A stretch of DNA of 64,000 bases, taken from contig NC_083535.1 in assembly GCF_032362555.1 (NCBI RefSeq), positions 7,502,001-7,566,000 of the forward strand, read 5' to 3'. The DNA is from Amyelois transitella (Eukaryota > Arthropoda > Insecta > Lepidoptera > Pyralidae). This document shows, in pieces, positions 11,901 to 25,200 of the stretch. The notes beneath the pieces are model-generated. The model was given only the letters and a program-made list of their open reading frames with translations, was not told the origin of the DNA and did no database searches. The position numbers and the translations under genes are program-made. Numbering within the stretch: position 1 is the first letter of the stretch; every line of letters starts with the position of its first letter.

Positions 11901-14189
11901 TGCAACTGCACAATAAAAATTTATAAAATACTACAAATTATAAGTTACCTAGCAGTTCTATCTTTATTATGTTTAAATTTTCTTTGAATAATTTTTTATT
12001 TTGTTATAAGGAGCAACAGCAAAAGAAACTAGTAGTATTTCGCTTAAAAGCGTCATTTAAAGGATTAGCAGCAATTAAATTTAGACAATAATCGCAGAGA
12101 GGTGTATCCTGTATTTAGGATTTCATGTTTAATAAACAATAGCAACATACGGTAGTAAAGAGTACACGTAACATACAACTTCAATTTTGATACATTATGT
12201 GTTCAGTTTAAAGAGTATCACAGTTATGTACAAGCTTGTATATTCGTGCGTTTTAAACATAATTTAGTTTTCATGATTTATCATTCAAAAAGTTTGAATA
12301 GGTACGAGTATTTAGCAAATTTTCGAAAGCATTCCCAATGCACTTTATGCACATAAAGTCATGTTACAAAAATTCGCCAATTTTTGCATTTATCATTCTA
12401 GTTACAAATATGTTACTCAAACTAAGATAACTAGTTTGATACTTGTTCCTACATATTTTTCTTCAACATTTAAGTGTATTTTGAAATGTTATCTTTATCA
12501 TAGGTTAGTAGAGGTTGAAATTCCAAAAGCATAGGCATTATCACAATGATTTTCTATAAGAATTATAAGAAGCTTTATGGAAACTTCATAAAATAAGATA
12601 CACAAAAAAAAGGAAGTCACAGCAGAAAGCAAATAATAAGTACAATCATACTTATTTCAAGCAAAAATAAAATGTATATGAATGCAAATGTTTTTTAAAC
12701 ATAACATGTACGTAGAGTCTTTATAACTTATCAATTCTACCTTATTAATTATTAGTTTTACAAACATGCAACCAAAAGGTCTAAAATGCTTCTATGACCA
12801 TGATCCTAGCTCAGGTAAGTCTGGTAGGAATAAACACAAAGTAACTTCCATTTAACACCAGCAACCAGTTGACCTGCATGTGCAGTTTCCTCACAATACG
12901 AACATTGGTTATCAATCAAAACAATGCAAACAAAGATTCACTGGTACTGGTACATTAAGTCTGCCTTTTGCACATTTTTTATGCAATAAATTCTAATTAA
13001 ATAAAATGCTAGCAGTAGGATTTAACACTATAACAAATATATAGTATTTAACTATATCATTAACATAAATAATGAAAACTAATATAAAATGGAACAAAAT
13101 ATAACCAAAAAATTTTGCAAAGCTGATATTCTTAGATGTAGCAAACAAAAGTAAAAAGAAATCAATTTGCATGTAGGCTTTTGTGTTAAACAGACAAGCA
13201 AGCAAATGTGACATAGAAGTATGTCTATGCATGTAAAGCAAAACAATGGTTGACAAAATTGATGACTTAGTTTGGGATAACACAATTTCAATCATTTTTT
13301 ACTTGTCATACAAAATAAATTGTGGTTTAAAAAAAACACTTATTTTCTTTCAAGAGAAATATCAATAACCACAAGTGTATCTCATAATAATGTAGATTAT
13401 AAACTACCAATTTACCTAGGTAGCCTAAGCATACTAATATTATAATTGCGAAAGTTTGTCAGGATGTGTATTTGTCACTCTTTCACGCAAAATGTACTCG
13501 CCCAATTTTGATTAAATTTAGTACCCTTGTAGGAATATAACCTGGAATAACACTTAGAATACGTAATTCTTGGCCAGACAGATAATCAAAAAGCCTTAAA
13601 TGTGTAAGTATTTTTTTTTATATTTTGTGGATTTTTTTCATATAATTTATTCTTATATAAACCAAACCAAGTCATTCCTTTTCATTGAAGTAGTGTCGCT
13701 TGCAACTGAATACGTGAAACAATTCTACAAAGAGGATAATCTGAACAAACAAAATTAATAATAAATCTTTGAACTTAAAATGTAATGAAATTTATTTTAA
13801 AACAAGATAAAGGGATGAAATCGGTGAATTAATGTAAAGAATATATTAAATAAGAAAAATCACTTACCTAGATGATACAAATCATAGCAATTAATGAACA
13901 CACAGTTAGAAAAAATAACACTATGTCCAAATACAATATGTAAGGTTTATCAAAACATATTTTCATGGTAAATGTTTTAAAGTATACAATACCTAAAGAT
14001 GTAAAAATGTATCGTCATTTGATGTACATAATATGTACCTGATATCATAGAATTACTTACTTCAGACGCGACGTGATGCCATCCACTTGCAGAATCACTG
14101 GAAAAAGAACCACTTGTAATCAGTAAACCACTATCTTCACTTAAGGGAGGCGCCTCAGAATGTGTTGAAAACGAAGGCGGTGACTCCAT
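8965..14189 (-). CDS. Suppressor of cytokine signalling, SOCS6/SOCS7 type
   Basis: Six coding exons on the minus strand join in frame: 14189-14061, 11905-11753, 11669-10398, 10043-9878, 9700-9502 and 9082-8965, giving 678 residues. All junctions are GT-AG. The start ATG at 14189 follows an in-frame TAA with no earlier ATG. Residues 1-518 are long, polar and basic, probably disordered, with an SH3-ligand-like RALPPLP at 482-488. The SH2 domain spans about 519-625 (YGWYWGP start; GSFIVRDS with phosphotyrosine-binding Arg546). The SOCS box spans about 630-668, with an Elongin B/C-binding BC-box (SLQHMC..VI, 634-643) and a Cullin-5 box (LPLPRRLVDYL, 655-665). Known family role: cytosolic substrate receptor of a Cul5 E3 ubiquitin ligase that damps receptor-kinase or JAK/STAT signalling. 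The closest Drosophila relative is probably Socs16D. The identification is firm; the SOCS6 versus SOCS7 label is not meaningful in insects. The choice between tandem CAGs at the second-exon acceptor is uncertain. Confidence 0.93.
9293..9330 (-). repeat. Short fragment of retroposon tail sequence
   Basis: The sequence around 'cggagccgcgggtgaaatctagta' in the last intron of the SOCS gene resembles the junction seen at the ends of many lepidopteran retroposon copies ('gcgggcgaaagctagta'). It is too short to assign further. Confidence 0.35.
12845..12935. repeat. Possible dispersed-repeat fragment in SOCS intron 1
   Basis: 'cctgcatgtgcagtttcctcac' followed by a diverged stretch resembles 'gcaggtttccttacgatgtttcc' near 38.36 kb and 'gtgcagttttcctcacaac' near 56.56 kb. 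The three share the 'tgcag-tttcc-tcac' core. No coding capacity. Confidence 0.45.
13430..13590 (+). repeat. Retroposon tail copy in SOCS intron 1
   Basis: It begins 'actaatattataattgcgaaagtttgtc', continues with 'cactctttcacgcaaaa' and 'attttgattaaatttagta'. These are the hallmark phrases of a very common lepidopteran non-LTR or SINE tail. Here it is inside the 2.15-kb first intron of the SOCS gene. Other copies or fragments lie near 26.6, 30.6, 53.0, 58.8 and 62.5 kb. Confidence 0.6.
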
Positions 14190-14789
14190 CACCCCAGGAA
14201 TAATATTTTATCTAATAAGAACATAAAAAGATATTAATTTCTTAGTTTTTGTAAAAATTAAGAAAAACAGCAAAATCTATTGCATCTGTAGATACCATTA
14301 GTAGGTTGTCAAGAAATTGACATAATCTGGACCAATAGCGATTCAAGTTGAGTAATGAAATAGAATTTCTATTGGTGTATTTCGGCTTTCGCCACAGATT
14401 GTTTACTCGGTCAACCAATGAGAAGTGTAGAAAAATGAATGAATGAAACCATACGCAATAGAAAACCAAGTGACAGTCTTTATGTTGCCGATCTCTTTGG
14501 GACCTATTTTGATCAATATTATCACGATCCTGTTTAAAGCGCTAACGCAAGTATTGAAGCGTGCTTTCATATTGGGCTATAATAGCGGTAATGTACAGTC
14601 AATATATGGTGAATAATGGTGATATCACCATCAGTCTCAGATTTAAAATGCCATCAGTGAGTTGAAACTAATAGCGAAGTAGTGTTTACATTTCATTTAT
14701 TTTGAATAACACAAAAAAGGCAGCTATTAAGATAATTCAGCTGTATGGATTAATGATGGAATTGAGATTTAAATAGAGACAGAATCCTT

Positions 14790-14895
14790 TGTAGAAATCC
14801 CAAGTTTTTAAGCCTGTCCCTTAGTCGCCTTATACGACATCCCTTGGAGAGAGATAGAGTGGGCCTATTCTCAAGTGCCGGGAACAACTTGGCAT
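14790..14895 (-). repeat. Family A dispersed repeat, 5' fragment
   Basis: Read on the minus strand this gives the 5' half of family A: 'agtgccgggaacaactt' corresponds to the inverse of the 'gttcccggcac' block, followed by the 'ggatgtcgtataaggcgac' and 'taagggacaggctta' blocks. Confidence 0.65.
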
Positions 14896-14971
14896 AGAAA
14901 ACTTAGACTTAGCGTAATTCGGCATCATCCAAGCGTCACTAGTACTATTTTGATTTTGACATTGTTCCGCC

Positions 14972-15220
14972 ATGGCTGCGAGAAAATACCAACATGGCGC
15001 AAGTCTTAAGAAAAAAAAACAATTGTATGAAACAAATGAGAATTTTAAAGGCATTTACTTTCGAAATAATCTTATGGATGGTACAAATATTTGTATTCGC
15101 AATCCTTTACGCGAATTATTCACATCGTTTTTAAAATTTGTATCAAAATTACATTCTTATCGAACAATGCGAAAGTTATATGAATGTTTTGCGAATGCGA
15201 ATCTGTGCAAATCGGTGTAA
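14972..15220 (+). CDS. Small hypothetical ORF upstream of MED23
   Basis: An 82-codon ORF opens with an ATG in a good context (GCCATGG). The product is basic with a Lys run near residue 13 and no signal peptide, membrane helix or motif I recognise. It lies between the divergent SOCS and MED23 genes and ends just before the E2F-like inverted repeat. It could be a small gene, an upstream ORF in a MED23 leader exon, or chance. Nothing in the sequence decides between these. Confidence 0.2.
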   Translation: MAARKYQHGASLKKKKQLYETNENFKGIYFRNNLMDGTNICIRNPLRELFTSFLKFVSKLHSYRTMRKLYECFANANLCKSV

Positions 15221-15226
15221 GCTGGA

Positions 15227-15250
15227 AGTGCGCGGGAAATCCCGCGTGGA
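15227..15250. promoter_or_regulatory. E2F-like inverted repeat, candidate promoter element
   Basis: The motif CGCGGGA-AA-TCCCGCG (15231-15246) is a perfect 7-bp inverted repeat in AT-rich surroundings. It contains the E2F/DP core TTTCCCGC on the minus strand. It sits about 1 kb upstream of the MED23 start codon in the divergent gap. Binding is an inference from the motif only. Confidence 0.3.
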
Positions 15251-16273
15251 ATGTTCCAAAAAATTGACAAATATCTTATTGTGAAAATTTGATTACTAAA
15301 GATTATGTTCAGTATGATTTGATTTGATATGTTTACCTACGTACTAACTGTTTTCGCAAATTTTAAAATGATATTGGTACATCCCTAATTTCATTCACTC
15401 AGTCACTCACTCATCTCCCTCCTGCAAACTATTCCAGCAGTACCTACAGTATCCAGCCAACTTCGTTTATTATATCCATTTCATGTTTTTATAGCCTACC
15501 GACTACTACTATTAGCATTTGATTTTTGCTGATATTTAGTTGGCTTTTACTGTTGCTTATTTTGTTGAACTAATATTTTTGAATTTACGTTTGAGTATGA
15601 TTTAGCCTATTTCCATGTGTGTGTAAAGATTTTTCCCCTGCATTCATTCATGGTAGCAAGGTACCTATTTGTGTTTACTATTTGGTTATCCGTCTACAAA
15701 TCTTTAATTTACTTGTAAATATTAAATTAATTATGTTTTGATCCTGATGTACTGTAATGATATATACGTTCAGTTCTTGAGCTTCGCAGTTGGATACATT
15801 TTTACAAATTTATCGTCAGGCAACAAGTGCTTTGTATAAAAAATAAAACATCTGTTGATTTTACTGCATGTTCTTTTAATTTTGTATAGATGTGTACATG
15901 TGAGTGCAAATAATAAGCGAATATGTCCACTATCGCCGCATTGATTTTGGTAATACTTCTAAGAGAATTTAAGCCTGCTGAGAGCCTATTTAATACAACT
16001 GGGAAGTATGCTGGAGAAGCCATGATTGAACTATAACAGCTTTTATTAATTATAGATTGATGTCTTTGTATTCCACACATGTCACAACTTTATCGGGTAG
16101 GCCAAGCCAAAAATACATGTTTTACTGCATGGCATATTAATAGAAGTGAGATTTAAAGATGTGGCATGCTAACACATCAGTTATTTAATTTTATCATTTA
16201 TTGTGTAAATATTATTGTTTCAGTAAGTTTTGGTGAAAATCTGTTAAGAATTCTGCAGATTTCTACAAATAAA

Positions 16274-19200
16274 ATGGCAGATAACCAAGTAGCCAACATT
16301 GTTCATGAAATACTGGTGAGTTTTTATTGAAATAAATATTTGATATTTAGAACATTAAATACACAATAAAAAAAAGGGTAACTGACTAATGTTCTTTTTT
16401 TATAGCGTGTAGAGGCAGTGGAAGAGGCATTCAGTTGTTTCTTGGTTCACAAGCCTGAACAAGAAAATGAGAGACTGTTCATGTACCAGAAGAAGTTGTG
16501 TGCTGTCATGACTACATTGAGTGCCGAGCTACAAGAGTCAGCAATCAGACAGTACCTCAGTTTGACAGCAGTTTTAACAAATAGATATAAAATGAAGCAA
16601 CTTCTCACACTTCTAGAAAACCTGGTGAATACTAACATTTTACAAGCAAGGTAATTTGTTTTTCAATAAAAACTTTTTAATCACAAAATAGTGCCATCGT
16701 CATATAACCTTTATTACTAAAACTTTGTATGTCCAAAATACATACAAACACATGCAGTCCATGGTTGACGAGTTTCAACCTAGGTAATATAAATTTTCTT
16801 CATTCATTTAGTTGAGCAGTGAGTTTGATTCTATATTCTTATTTCTTTTTAAATAAAACAATTATGAAAAGTAAGGATGAACATTTATATTCTTAAAAAC
16901 ACGTATTTAATTTCATCCTTGATTTTCATGATCATTGCAGAAAATTATGATAAAGTGCATGCATAATGTATTGCAAAGATTAATTGCATAATCCATTTTT
17001 TATGAATTGTAAGTATTGTCTGAATTAGTGCAGACAACAAGTTTTACGAGCTCTAAATTTTGTATGTTTAGTCTACAACAATAAAATTTGATTCCAGAAT
17101 GTTGTGTGACTGCATACTAACTAGTGATAAGCTGGTATATCAAAATGCTGACTATTGGATTGAATGTTTCAATTTGATTAGGAGGGTAATTGGTGGTGTT
17201 GATTATAAAGGAGTGAGGGAAATAATGAAAGTGAGTATATATATTTCTCTTTCTATTAAAACTTCTTAAGTAAAAAAGTTACATCCATTAACAATATAGT
17301 AATTATTATTGATGAAATTTTTATTTTAATAGGGATGCAGAGAAAAAGCTCATACATTACCAGTACGGTTAAATTCTAGCACAATGCCTCAGCTAAAAGC
17401 ATTATATAGTGTAATAGAGTACATATTTGATAGAAATGCATCATTGCTACCAGCCTACTTTATTGTGACAGAAATTCAGAAAGACTATCCCGATAACAAC
17501 CACTGGCCACACTGGCAACTAGCCAAGTTATTAACAAGCTTTGTAGAAAGTTTTAAGCCCTGTGCTCAAATGGTGTCAATAATAGGGCACTCGCACATGC
17601 TCCCGGTAGTAGAGTTCTCTGGATATGCAGATCACTTAATAAATCCATGGCGGTTAGACCCAACTACTCTAAAATTTTCACTAAAAGGTAATTTGCCATA
17701 TGATGACGAATTGTTAAAGCCACAGATTGCATTGCTGAGGCATGTTCTACAACAACCATATTCTAGAGACATGATGTGTTCCATGCTGGGGTTGCAAAAA
17801 CAGCATAAGCAGCGTTGTATCGCATTAGAAGATCAGTTAGTAGAGCTCATGATTTTACCAATGGAAAGAAGTGAACAGGAAAATGAAGAAGACGAGATGT
17901 CATCAACACACTGGTGCTGGCTTCATTTGTCATCCCAAGTGATATACCTGATATTGATTGGCTTTGCTTCATTTCCAAACATAGTCATGGGCCTGCACAA
18001 CAAATTGATAGGTCACGATATGAAGAAAGGCCGCGATCATCTCATGTGGGTCCTCCTCCAGTTTATTTCAGGAAGTATACAGAGGAATCCTTTGTCTAAT
18101 TTCCTACCCATAATTAAATTACATGAACTTTTATACCCTGAAAAAGAGCCGTTGCCTGTACCAGACTGCGCCAAAGCGCATTGCACTCATCAAATGGCAG
18201 TTGTTTGCATTTGGATGCACTTACTTAGGAAAGCAGAAACAGAACATAAAACTATGACAATGCCACAAAACTTGAAAGTACAATATGAGTAAGTAACATT
18301 TTCTATTAAAATTTATTTTACGTTATAAACTGCTATAGCTAACTGAATGAATATCCTTATTTTGTTGTAGATTTCTTCAACACCTCATGACATCAAACAG
18401 TACTCCTACTTTGATGGGAGCTGACTATCGCATTGCTTTGCTATGTAATGCCTACTCAACCAATAACGAATATTTTGCGAGACCGATGGGCATCATAATA
18501 GAATCGCTGTTTGGTCCTCAGAAACCTTTACCGAACGGGAATCCTACACCGCCACTACCCACTGTTCCCCTGTCTATGTGCATACTCGATAGCTTGACAT
18601 TACATTGTAAGATGTCGTTGATTCACTCCATAGTGACGCACGTCGCTAAGTTGGCCCAGAATAAAACCAATTTACCCGGTAGTACAATGATGACGCCCGC
18701 TTTAGTGGAAACATACAGCCGATTACTAGTATATACTGAAATTGAGTCACTGGGAATTAAAGGATTCATACGTAAGTCTATCTTACTTTTATTACGATAC
18801 AATTTCCAGTTAAGTCTTAACAGTCATATCATAATCCTTACTGTAAGCAGTATGAATATCAATATTTTTTTGAGTATTATGTTGTTTATTTGGGTTGGTG
18901 CTTTATGCATATTTAAATAGTTCCTGATATATGTAAGTTGGAAATGATTTTGAAAATTGTTTTCAAATACTGTCAGTAAGATGTACTGTATAATTTTGGA
19001 AACTTTCCATTACTTTCTGTGATTTTACTAATATATTAATTTATTATGTTATTTAGATCAGCTGTTGCCCACGGTATTCAAATCTCATGCGTGGGGAATT
19101 CTGCACAACCTTCTAGACATGTTTTCGTACCGCATCCACCATATACAACCGCATTACAGAGTGACTCTGTTATCCAACATACATTCTCTCGCAGCTTATC

Positions 19201-22200
19201 CACAAGCTAATCAGACACAATTGCAGCTTTGGTAAGCCCTTATTAAAATCTACAGTATCGAAAAATTGTTTAAGGGATAGTGTGTAAAATTAATGAAAAC
19301 TTAGCATTTTATTGGATGTATGAATCTGTCATTCTCATTTAAATTGTAAATGGCTTTGGTATCTTCATCTTCATGAAATGCTTTGGTGTGAAAATCTGTT
19401 AAATTTTTGTGAATAACATTATTGGTTAGGAAAATGTGAGATTAGCAATGAATTTCCTATGGTATGTTTTTTTATTTGCAGTTTCGAAAGTACGGCCCTT
19501 CGTCTGATTACGAGCCTTGGCAGCTCTGGCGTTCAGCTGCAAATGTCGAGGGTGGTTTCGGAACCCAAATCGTTGGTTTCTGCCGAGAGTGAGGAGTTGA
19601 ACCGTGTGCTGGTCCTCACCTTAGCGCGCGGCATCTATATGACTGGCGCAGGTATGTTGTTATGACCTTATTTCTTATTTACCATTTCACGTACCCTGAA
19701 AACATAATAAGAAAGTAAGCATATGAAACTGTAGTTCATAGGGGCTGTTTATTTCTAAAGAAAAATCTTCTAGCAGACCCTTGTGTGTTTCCCTGTCTGC
19801 AGTAGCATATGGCAATCTACGATTTGTAACAGAAAATTAAAGAGTTTATTTTCAACTTATTATTAAACTGAGTAAATTTAGGTGAAAGCTTCTTGCTAAC
19901 TTGAAACAATAGAAATGAGATTTTGTTTGAATCAAACGAACTTATTCTGTAATTCGCTCATTCAATTCGAAATATTTTAAAATTCATTACAAAAGTTCAT
20001 ATACTATTTGTCCGTGTGAAATGTCCATTTTCATATTAGTACTCTCTAGTCAATATGAAAATGGTTTGCAGTTTGAAGTTATGGGGTTGCAACTGATGGT
20101 TGTGATATGATAGTTGTACACTTACCACCTCTATAATCTTATAACAGTTTATATTTAATTTAATCATATTTATTTTTTGCTCCTATCCTCACCCTATCAC
20201 TTGTCGTACCGAGCAGGCAGCGATAGCGTGGCCATGAAGGAACTGCTGTCCACGATCATGACGAACACGCCGCACATGTGGTCACAACACACTCTGCAGT
20301 GCTTTCCACCGGTGTTGGTCGAGTTTTTCGCACAGGTAATCGTTTATATATATATACATATATATTTATTCTTTATCTCTTACTGGGTAAACAGGTTGAA
20401 AAGTCTGAATTGCCACATTGCAATGTCAGCTAGATGGCTTAATTTTTTCAAGATTCAGATAGTGGCAGGTTGCTTGCTAATCTCCAATAAGAAGAATCAC
20501 AAGTACTCTATAATTATTTTTACAATCTGCACGGGCAGAGCAGCATCTTACACACACTATGATTTTTCTTCGCTACCTGACCATCATTGAAACTCGCACT
20601 AGATGAATGCGCTTGCGACATCACTGGATAGAACCTGGGGTACTATTCAAAGTGTCGGGACTATTGTCAATTTATTAATCACTCATTATCATAATAACAA
20701 TTTGAATCTCGTTAATCGATTTACGATTTTTAATACCTCTGTTATCAGAATCCCGCGCCGAAAGAGAACAAACAATTGTTGAAGAAATCAGTGGACGAGG
20801 AGTATCGCAAATGGACGTCGATGGCCAACGACAACGACATCATATCGCATTTCTCCGTGCCAGGCACGCCGCTATTCTTGTGTTTGCTTTGGAAGATGAT
20901 CTTTGAGACCAATAGGATTAATCCTATCGCTTTCAAGTAAGCAATTACATTATTTTACATTGATATATCTATCTTTCTGTATAACAGAGGATACTGTTTG
21001 AGTGTATACAATGCACAGCAAAACCCCTGGGTCTAGAGATTATAAATAGGAATGTAGGTTTCTTATTTTTATTTATTTAAACTGAATGAACTTTGTAAGT
21101 TCCAGGGGTACAATAATTATATTTTGTCGTTTGGGTAGTTCTTTCAAATTTGTATTATTCGTTCATTAATTTTAATGGATCAATTATATACTAATCGTAT
21201 GATTTTGACTGTGTGTAAACCTGAGTCAGGTAAAGGACATAAATTATGTTTTCTAGATAGCCACAGGGGTCTTAGATATTAAGTTGAGTATTCCCCTTAA
21301 TACTCTAAAGTTTTTCTCTGGTTATTTAGTTTAATATTTTAAGTGCCGTGTGGTTCCCGGCACCAATAAAAAAAAGAATAGGACCACTTCATCTCGTTCC
21401 CATGGATGTCGTAAAAGGCGACTAAGGGATAGGCTTATAAACTTGGGATTCTTCTTTTAGGCGATGGGCTAGCAACCCGTCACTATTTGAATCTCAATTC
21501 TATCATTAAGCCAAACAGCTGAACGTGGCCTATCAGTCTTTTCTAGACTGTTGGCTCTGTCTTCCCCGTAAGGGATAAAGACGTGATCATATGTATGTAT
21601 GTATATTAATACAATATAATATATCTGTCACAAAGTATCACATTAGTAATTGTTTTTATTCGCCCTGTAAGGATTTTAGAGCGGATCGGCGCTCGAGCAC
21701 TATCAGCGCACTTACGCAAATTCTGCGACTACCTAGTGTTCGAGGTAACCAACCCGGCCGGCGGACACATCAACAAGTGCGTCGACGCCATCAACGACAT
21801 CATCTGGAAGTACAACATCGTCACTATTGACAGGCTGGTTTTGTGCTTAGTGAGTATTGATGATGATTTGAAGGGATCTTGGTTTCAGAGCTAGTAAGAT
21901 AACTTTGGTATCTGGAAGTACAACATCGACATCACGACCCATGTGTCGTCAACCTTCAGTCTCATAGATTGCGGTGTTGTATGAGCACGTGGTTCCCACT
22001 CGAGCAGTCTCCGCGTAAATGGTCTGCGGTCGCTGGGAGCAAGGCTCACATCCAGCTCCTTCCTCTCAGCTCTTATGTTTATAAAAGATTACAATGTGAT
22101 GATTTTTTTTTTTTACTTTAAACAAATAGGTATTTTATGGCCGTTTTTGAATGGCAACTTGTCTATACGCAAATGAATAAATTTAAAAAGAAAGGGTAGT

Positions 22201-25200
22201 TGATAATATTGAATAAATGTTCCTAATATAAATGTTTTCAGGTACTGCGACCCAACCCCGATGCGAATGAGAGTCAAGTATGCCTCTACATTATACAGTT
22301 GTTGCTTCTGAAGGGCTCCGAACTGAGGAACCGAGCCCAAGACTTCGTCAAGGAAAACTCGCCTGAGCATTGGAAACAGAATAATTGGCAAGTACCTTTT
22401 GGCTATTTCTATGGGTTGTCCATGTGAATTGAATTATATTTTATTGACCCTCTTAAATCTGTTTTATTTATCAAAATTGAATAACGAGCATTTCGATCGG
22501 GAACTAATCGCATTTCCAAATTAAATTTTTATTTAATTAAAAAATCATTAAATAATTATTATTTTCATTTACAGGTACGATAAGCACTTAGCATTCCATA
22601 GGAAATATCCAGAAAAATTCGCACCAGAAGAGTCAAGCAATAATGCTTACGGCGGTCCCATACCGGTTTACCTGAGCAACGTCTGTCTCAGGTTCATTCC
22701 CGTGCTAGACATAGTCGTACACAGACATCTGGAAATTCCCCAGGTCAGCAAAAACCTGGAACAACTACTGGAACATCTGGGATACCTTTATAAATTCCAT
22801 GGTATGTTATCTTCTGTCTACTGTAATGAATGTAGATGCCACAAATTCACATTTGATTCTAAAACAAAAATAATCTACGGTAAAAAGGGTGTTTGATAAA
22901 TAAACAATCGAATTTTTTTTACTTTTACCATATCTTATATTCCTCATTAATTTACTAAAAATATATCAAGTAAGAATAATTGTACTAATTGTACTTGTTC
23001 TTAGTTATGAGCGACCACCAGACCTTGAAAACCAACTGTTATTATGGTTCGATGACAGAAAGACCCAAGCTAAACTCAACTTTTCACTCACCTAATAGCC
23101 TTTACTCGTTACCGTTTGGAAAAATATGTACTCGGTAAATTCTATTTTATTAACAAATGAATTCTTGCCCTTTCAGACCGCCCAGTAACATTCCTTTACA
23201 ACACATTGCACTATTATGAGTCGAAACTAAGGGATAAACCGTTATTGAAGAGGAAACTCGTGAATGCGGTCCTAGGGTCCCTAAAAGATGTTAGGCCATC
23301 AGGATGGGCCACCACTGAAGCCTTCCAGACTTATTTGGGGAAGCCCGACACGGATGCCACAGGTTGGGCGCCCGACCTGAATTACTATTTGGGTCTCGTC
23401 AACAGAATGGTAGACAGTATCCTTTTTAATATTTGAGATATACGTAGATGTAAGGAAATTTAAGAAGTAAGTAACGTTATTTTTAATTTGTCCAGTTTTG
23501 TTTGTATAATAAATAAAATTAATAAAATTAATTTAAAAGATTGACCTAAATTTCTTGTAGTATGACATTGAATGCATAATGGAACCATTAATCATTTAAT
23601 TTTAAACCATGTTTTTTTTCTAATCTGAAAAGTTAAACCAATGAAGGTAAGACTTAGTGATTCTGGCAATATAGACATCAGTGTTTCTAAAAATAACACT
23701 AACCATTGTCTTGTGTCAACCTAATTTCCTTAGCACCATTCTCAGCCATGACCGGGAACTCTCACTTCCCAAACACAGACTGGCGATTCAACGAGTACCC
23801 CAACCCTTCAGCGCATTCACTCTACGTGACTTGCGTAGAACTCATGTCACTACCGCTAGCTCCTAACATCGTCGCTAACAACCTGCTAGACGTCATTACA
23901 AAAGGATTCGTCGTTATCCCGGCAACAAAAATTCAACTCTGGATAAACGCCATAGGACTCATAATGGCCGCCCTACCTGATCCTTATTGGACAGTTTTAC
24001 ACGAGAGGATTCTAGAATTGATCACGCATTCCGATATGACGGAGTGGCCGTTCCCGTATACGCCATTCCAGCTGTTCAACTTGTCAACTACCAAAGAGGC
24101 GATGCTGGAAAATAAATACAGCCTTACATTAGCGTTGGCTCATGCCGTTTGGTATCACGCCGGAGCGGGACAGATCATGCAAGTACCAGTGTGAGTATCT
24201 ATATTTTATTTGTATTGTGACTATTGGCTCTGATCTTATACACGTAAGGTTTACATTGTTTTTCTATTCTACAAAGAACCTATAAAACAAATTTAAGTTT
24301 ACTACGTCATTTAGTTTCGGCTGTCCGTTGGCTGGTTAGTAATTTCTTCTTTAGAAGGTTACTGACTATCTAAGGTGTGGGAAACCATCTTGAGGATGGG
24401 TAACCTTGATTAATTACGGGTTCGTGTAAAAATCTGATTTACCCAATAGCAATGATAGTTCTTCTCTTCATCTCTACATCTAAAATTCCCCTTATTTCAG
24501 ATTCGTAAAAGAGAAACTTTCTCCCGAGATAAACAGTGAAATCCAGCTGATTTTCCTGTGCCACCTAGTTGGTCCGTTCCTCCAAAGGTTCAACTCTGAC
24601 ATGTCTCGCACAGTCATGGATATCACCGTGACGTTGTACGAACTTCTCGCGCACATAGACAAGTCGCAGCCCCATCTACAATACATAGACCCGCTGTGCG
24701 ACTTGCTGTATCCTTTTTAAAATGATTTTAACAGGTTTTCATACAAAAATGGGACTTCTCCAAGAGAAATTGGGACGCAATTGGAGCTAGGAAGTTGATA
24801 ATATAAAAAAAAATGGTAAAAGGGCGTCGGTGATCGAACCATTAAGATGCCCGACTAAACTGATACAAATTCGATACTAAACAAATAATACACATGTGAT
24901 GTAAGTTATGTCATAAGGTTAAGAACCTGTTTCTGTGTTATGTAAGTCCGTAAGTTTATTCGTTAACTCTTATATTGAGGGGAAAATCTGCACTTGGATG
25001 TGGAAGTGACTCATAATAGGTGAGACCCCGCAATGATTTGCTTTGAATAAAAACATGACTTACTTTACGATCGTGGTCAAATGAGAACCTTGGACTCCGC
25101 TAGGAAGTCTCACCTCTCTGAAGACAAAAGCCAGGCAACTAGGACTAACATCAAGATATAACAGTTGGGCGGAACTGGTGGTTTGGAAAAATTCTCCAAA

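Larger units (their letters stand above)
14190..16273. other. Intergenic gap between divergent SOCS and MED23 genes
   Basis: The two flanking coding regions point away from each other, so both promoters should lie here. There is a family A fragment (minus strand) at 14790-14895. A short GC-rich zone at about 15225-15250 carries an inverted repeat with E2F-like GCGGGAAA. There is also a small ORF at 14972-15220. The sequence TTTCAG at about 16215-16220 just upstream of the MED23 ATG could be the acceptor of a non-coding first exon. I see no other gene. Confidence 0.55.

Noticed and set aside
13000-13295. Two overlapping minus ORFs of 70-100 codons in SOCS intron 1
   Set aside because: Low-complexity Phe/Ile/Leu-rich peptides in AT-rich intron sequence.
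23734-23745. U2-type acceptor at 23733 as the main start of MED23 exon 14
   Set aside because: It keeps frame, but the U12 donor, the branch-like sequence overlapping it, and alignment with VDTMAGK in human MED23 favour 23746. Kept as a possible alternative.
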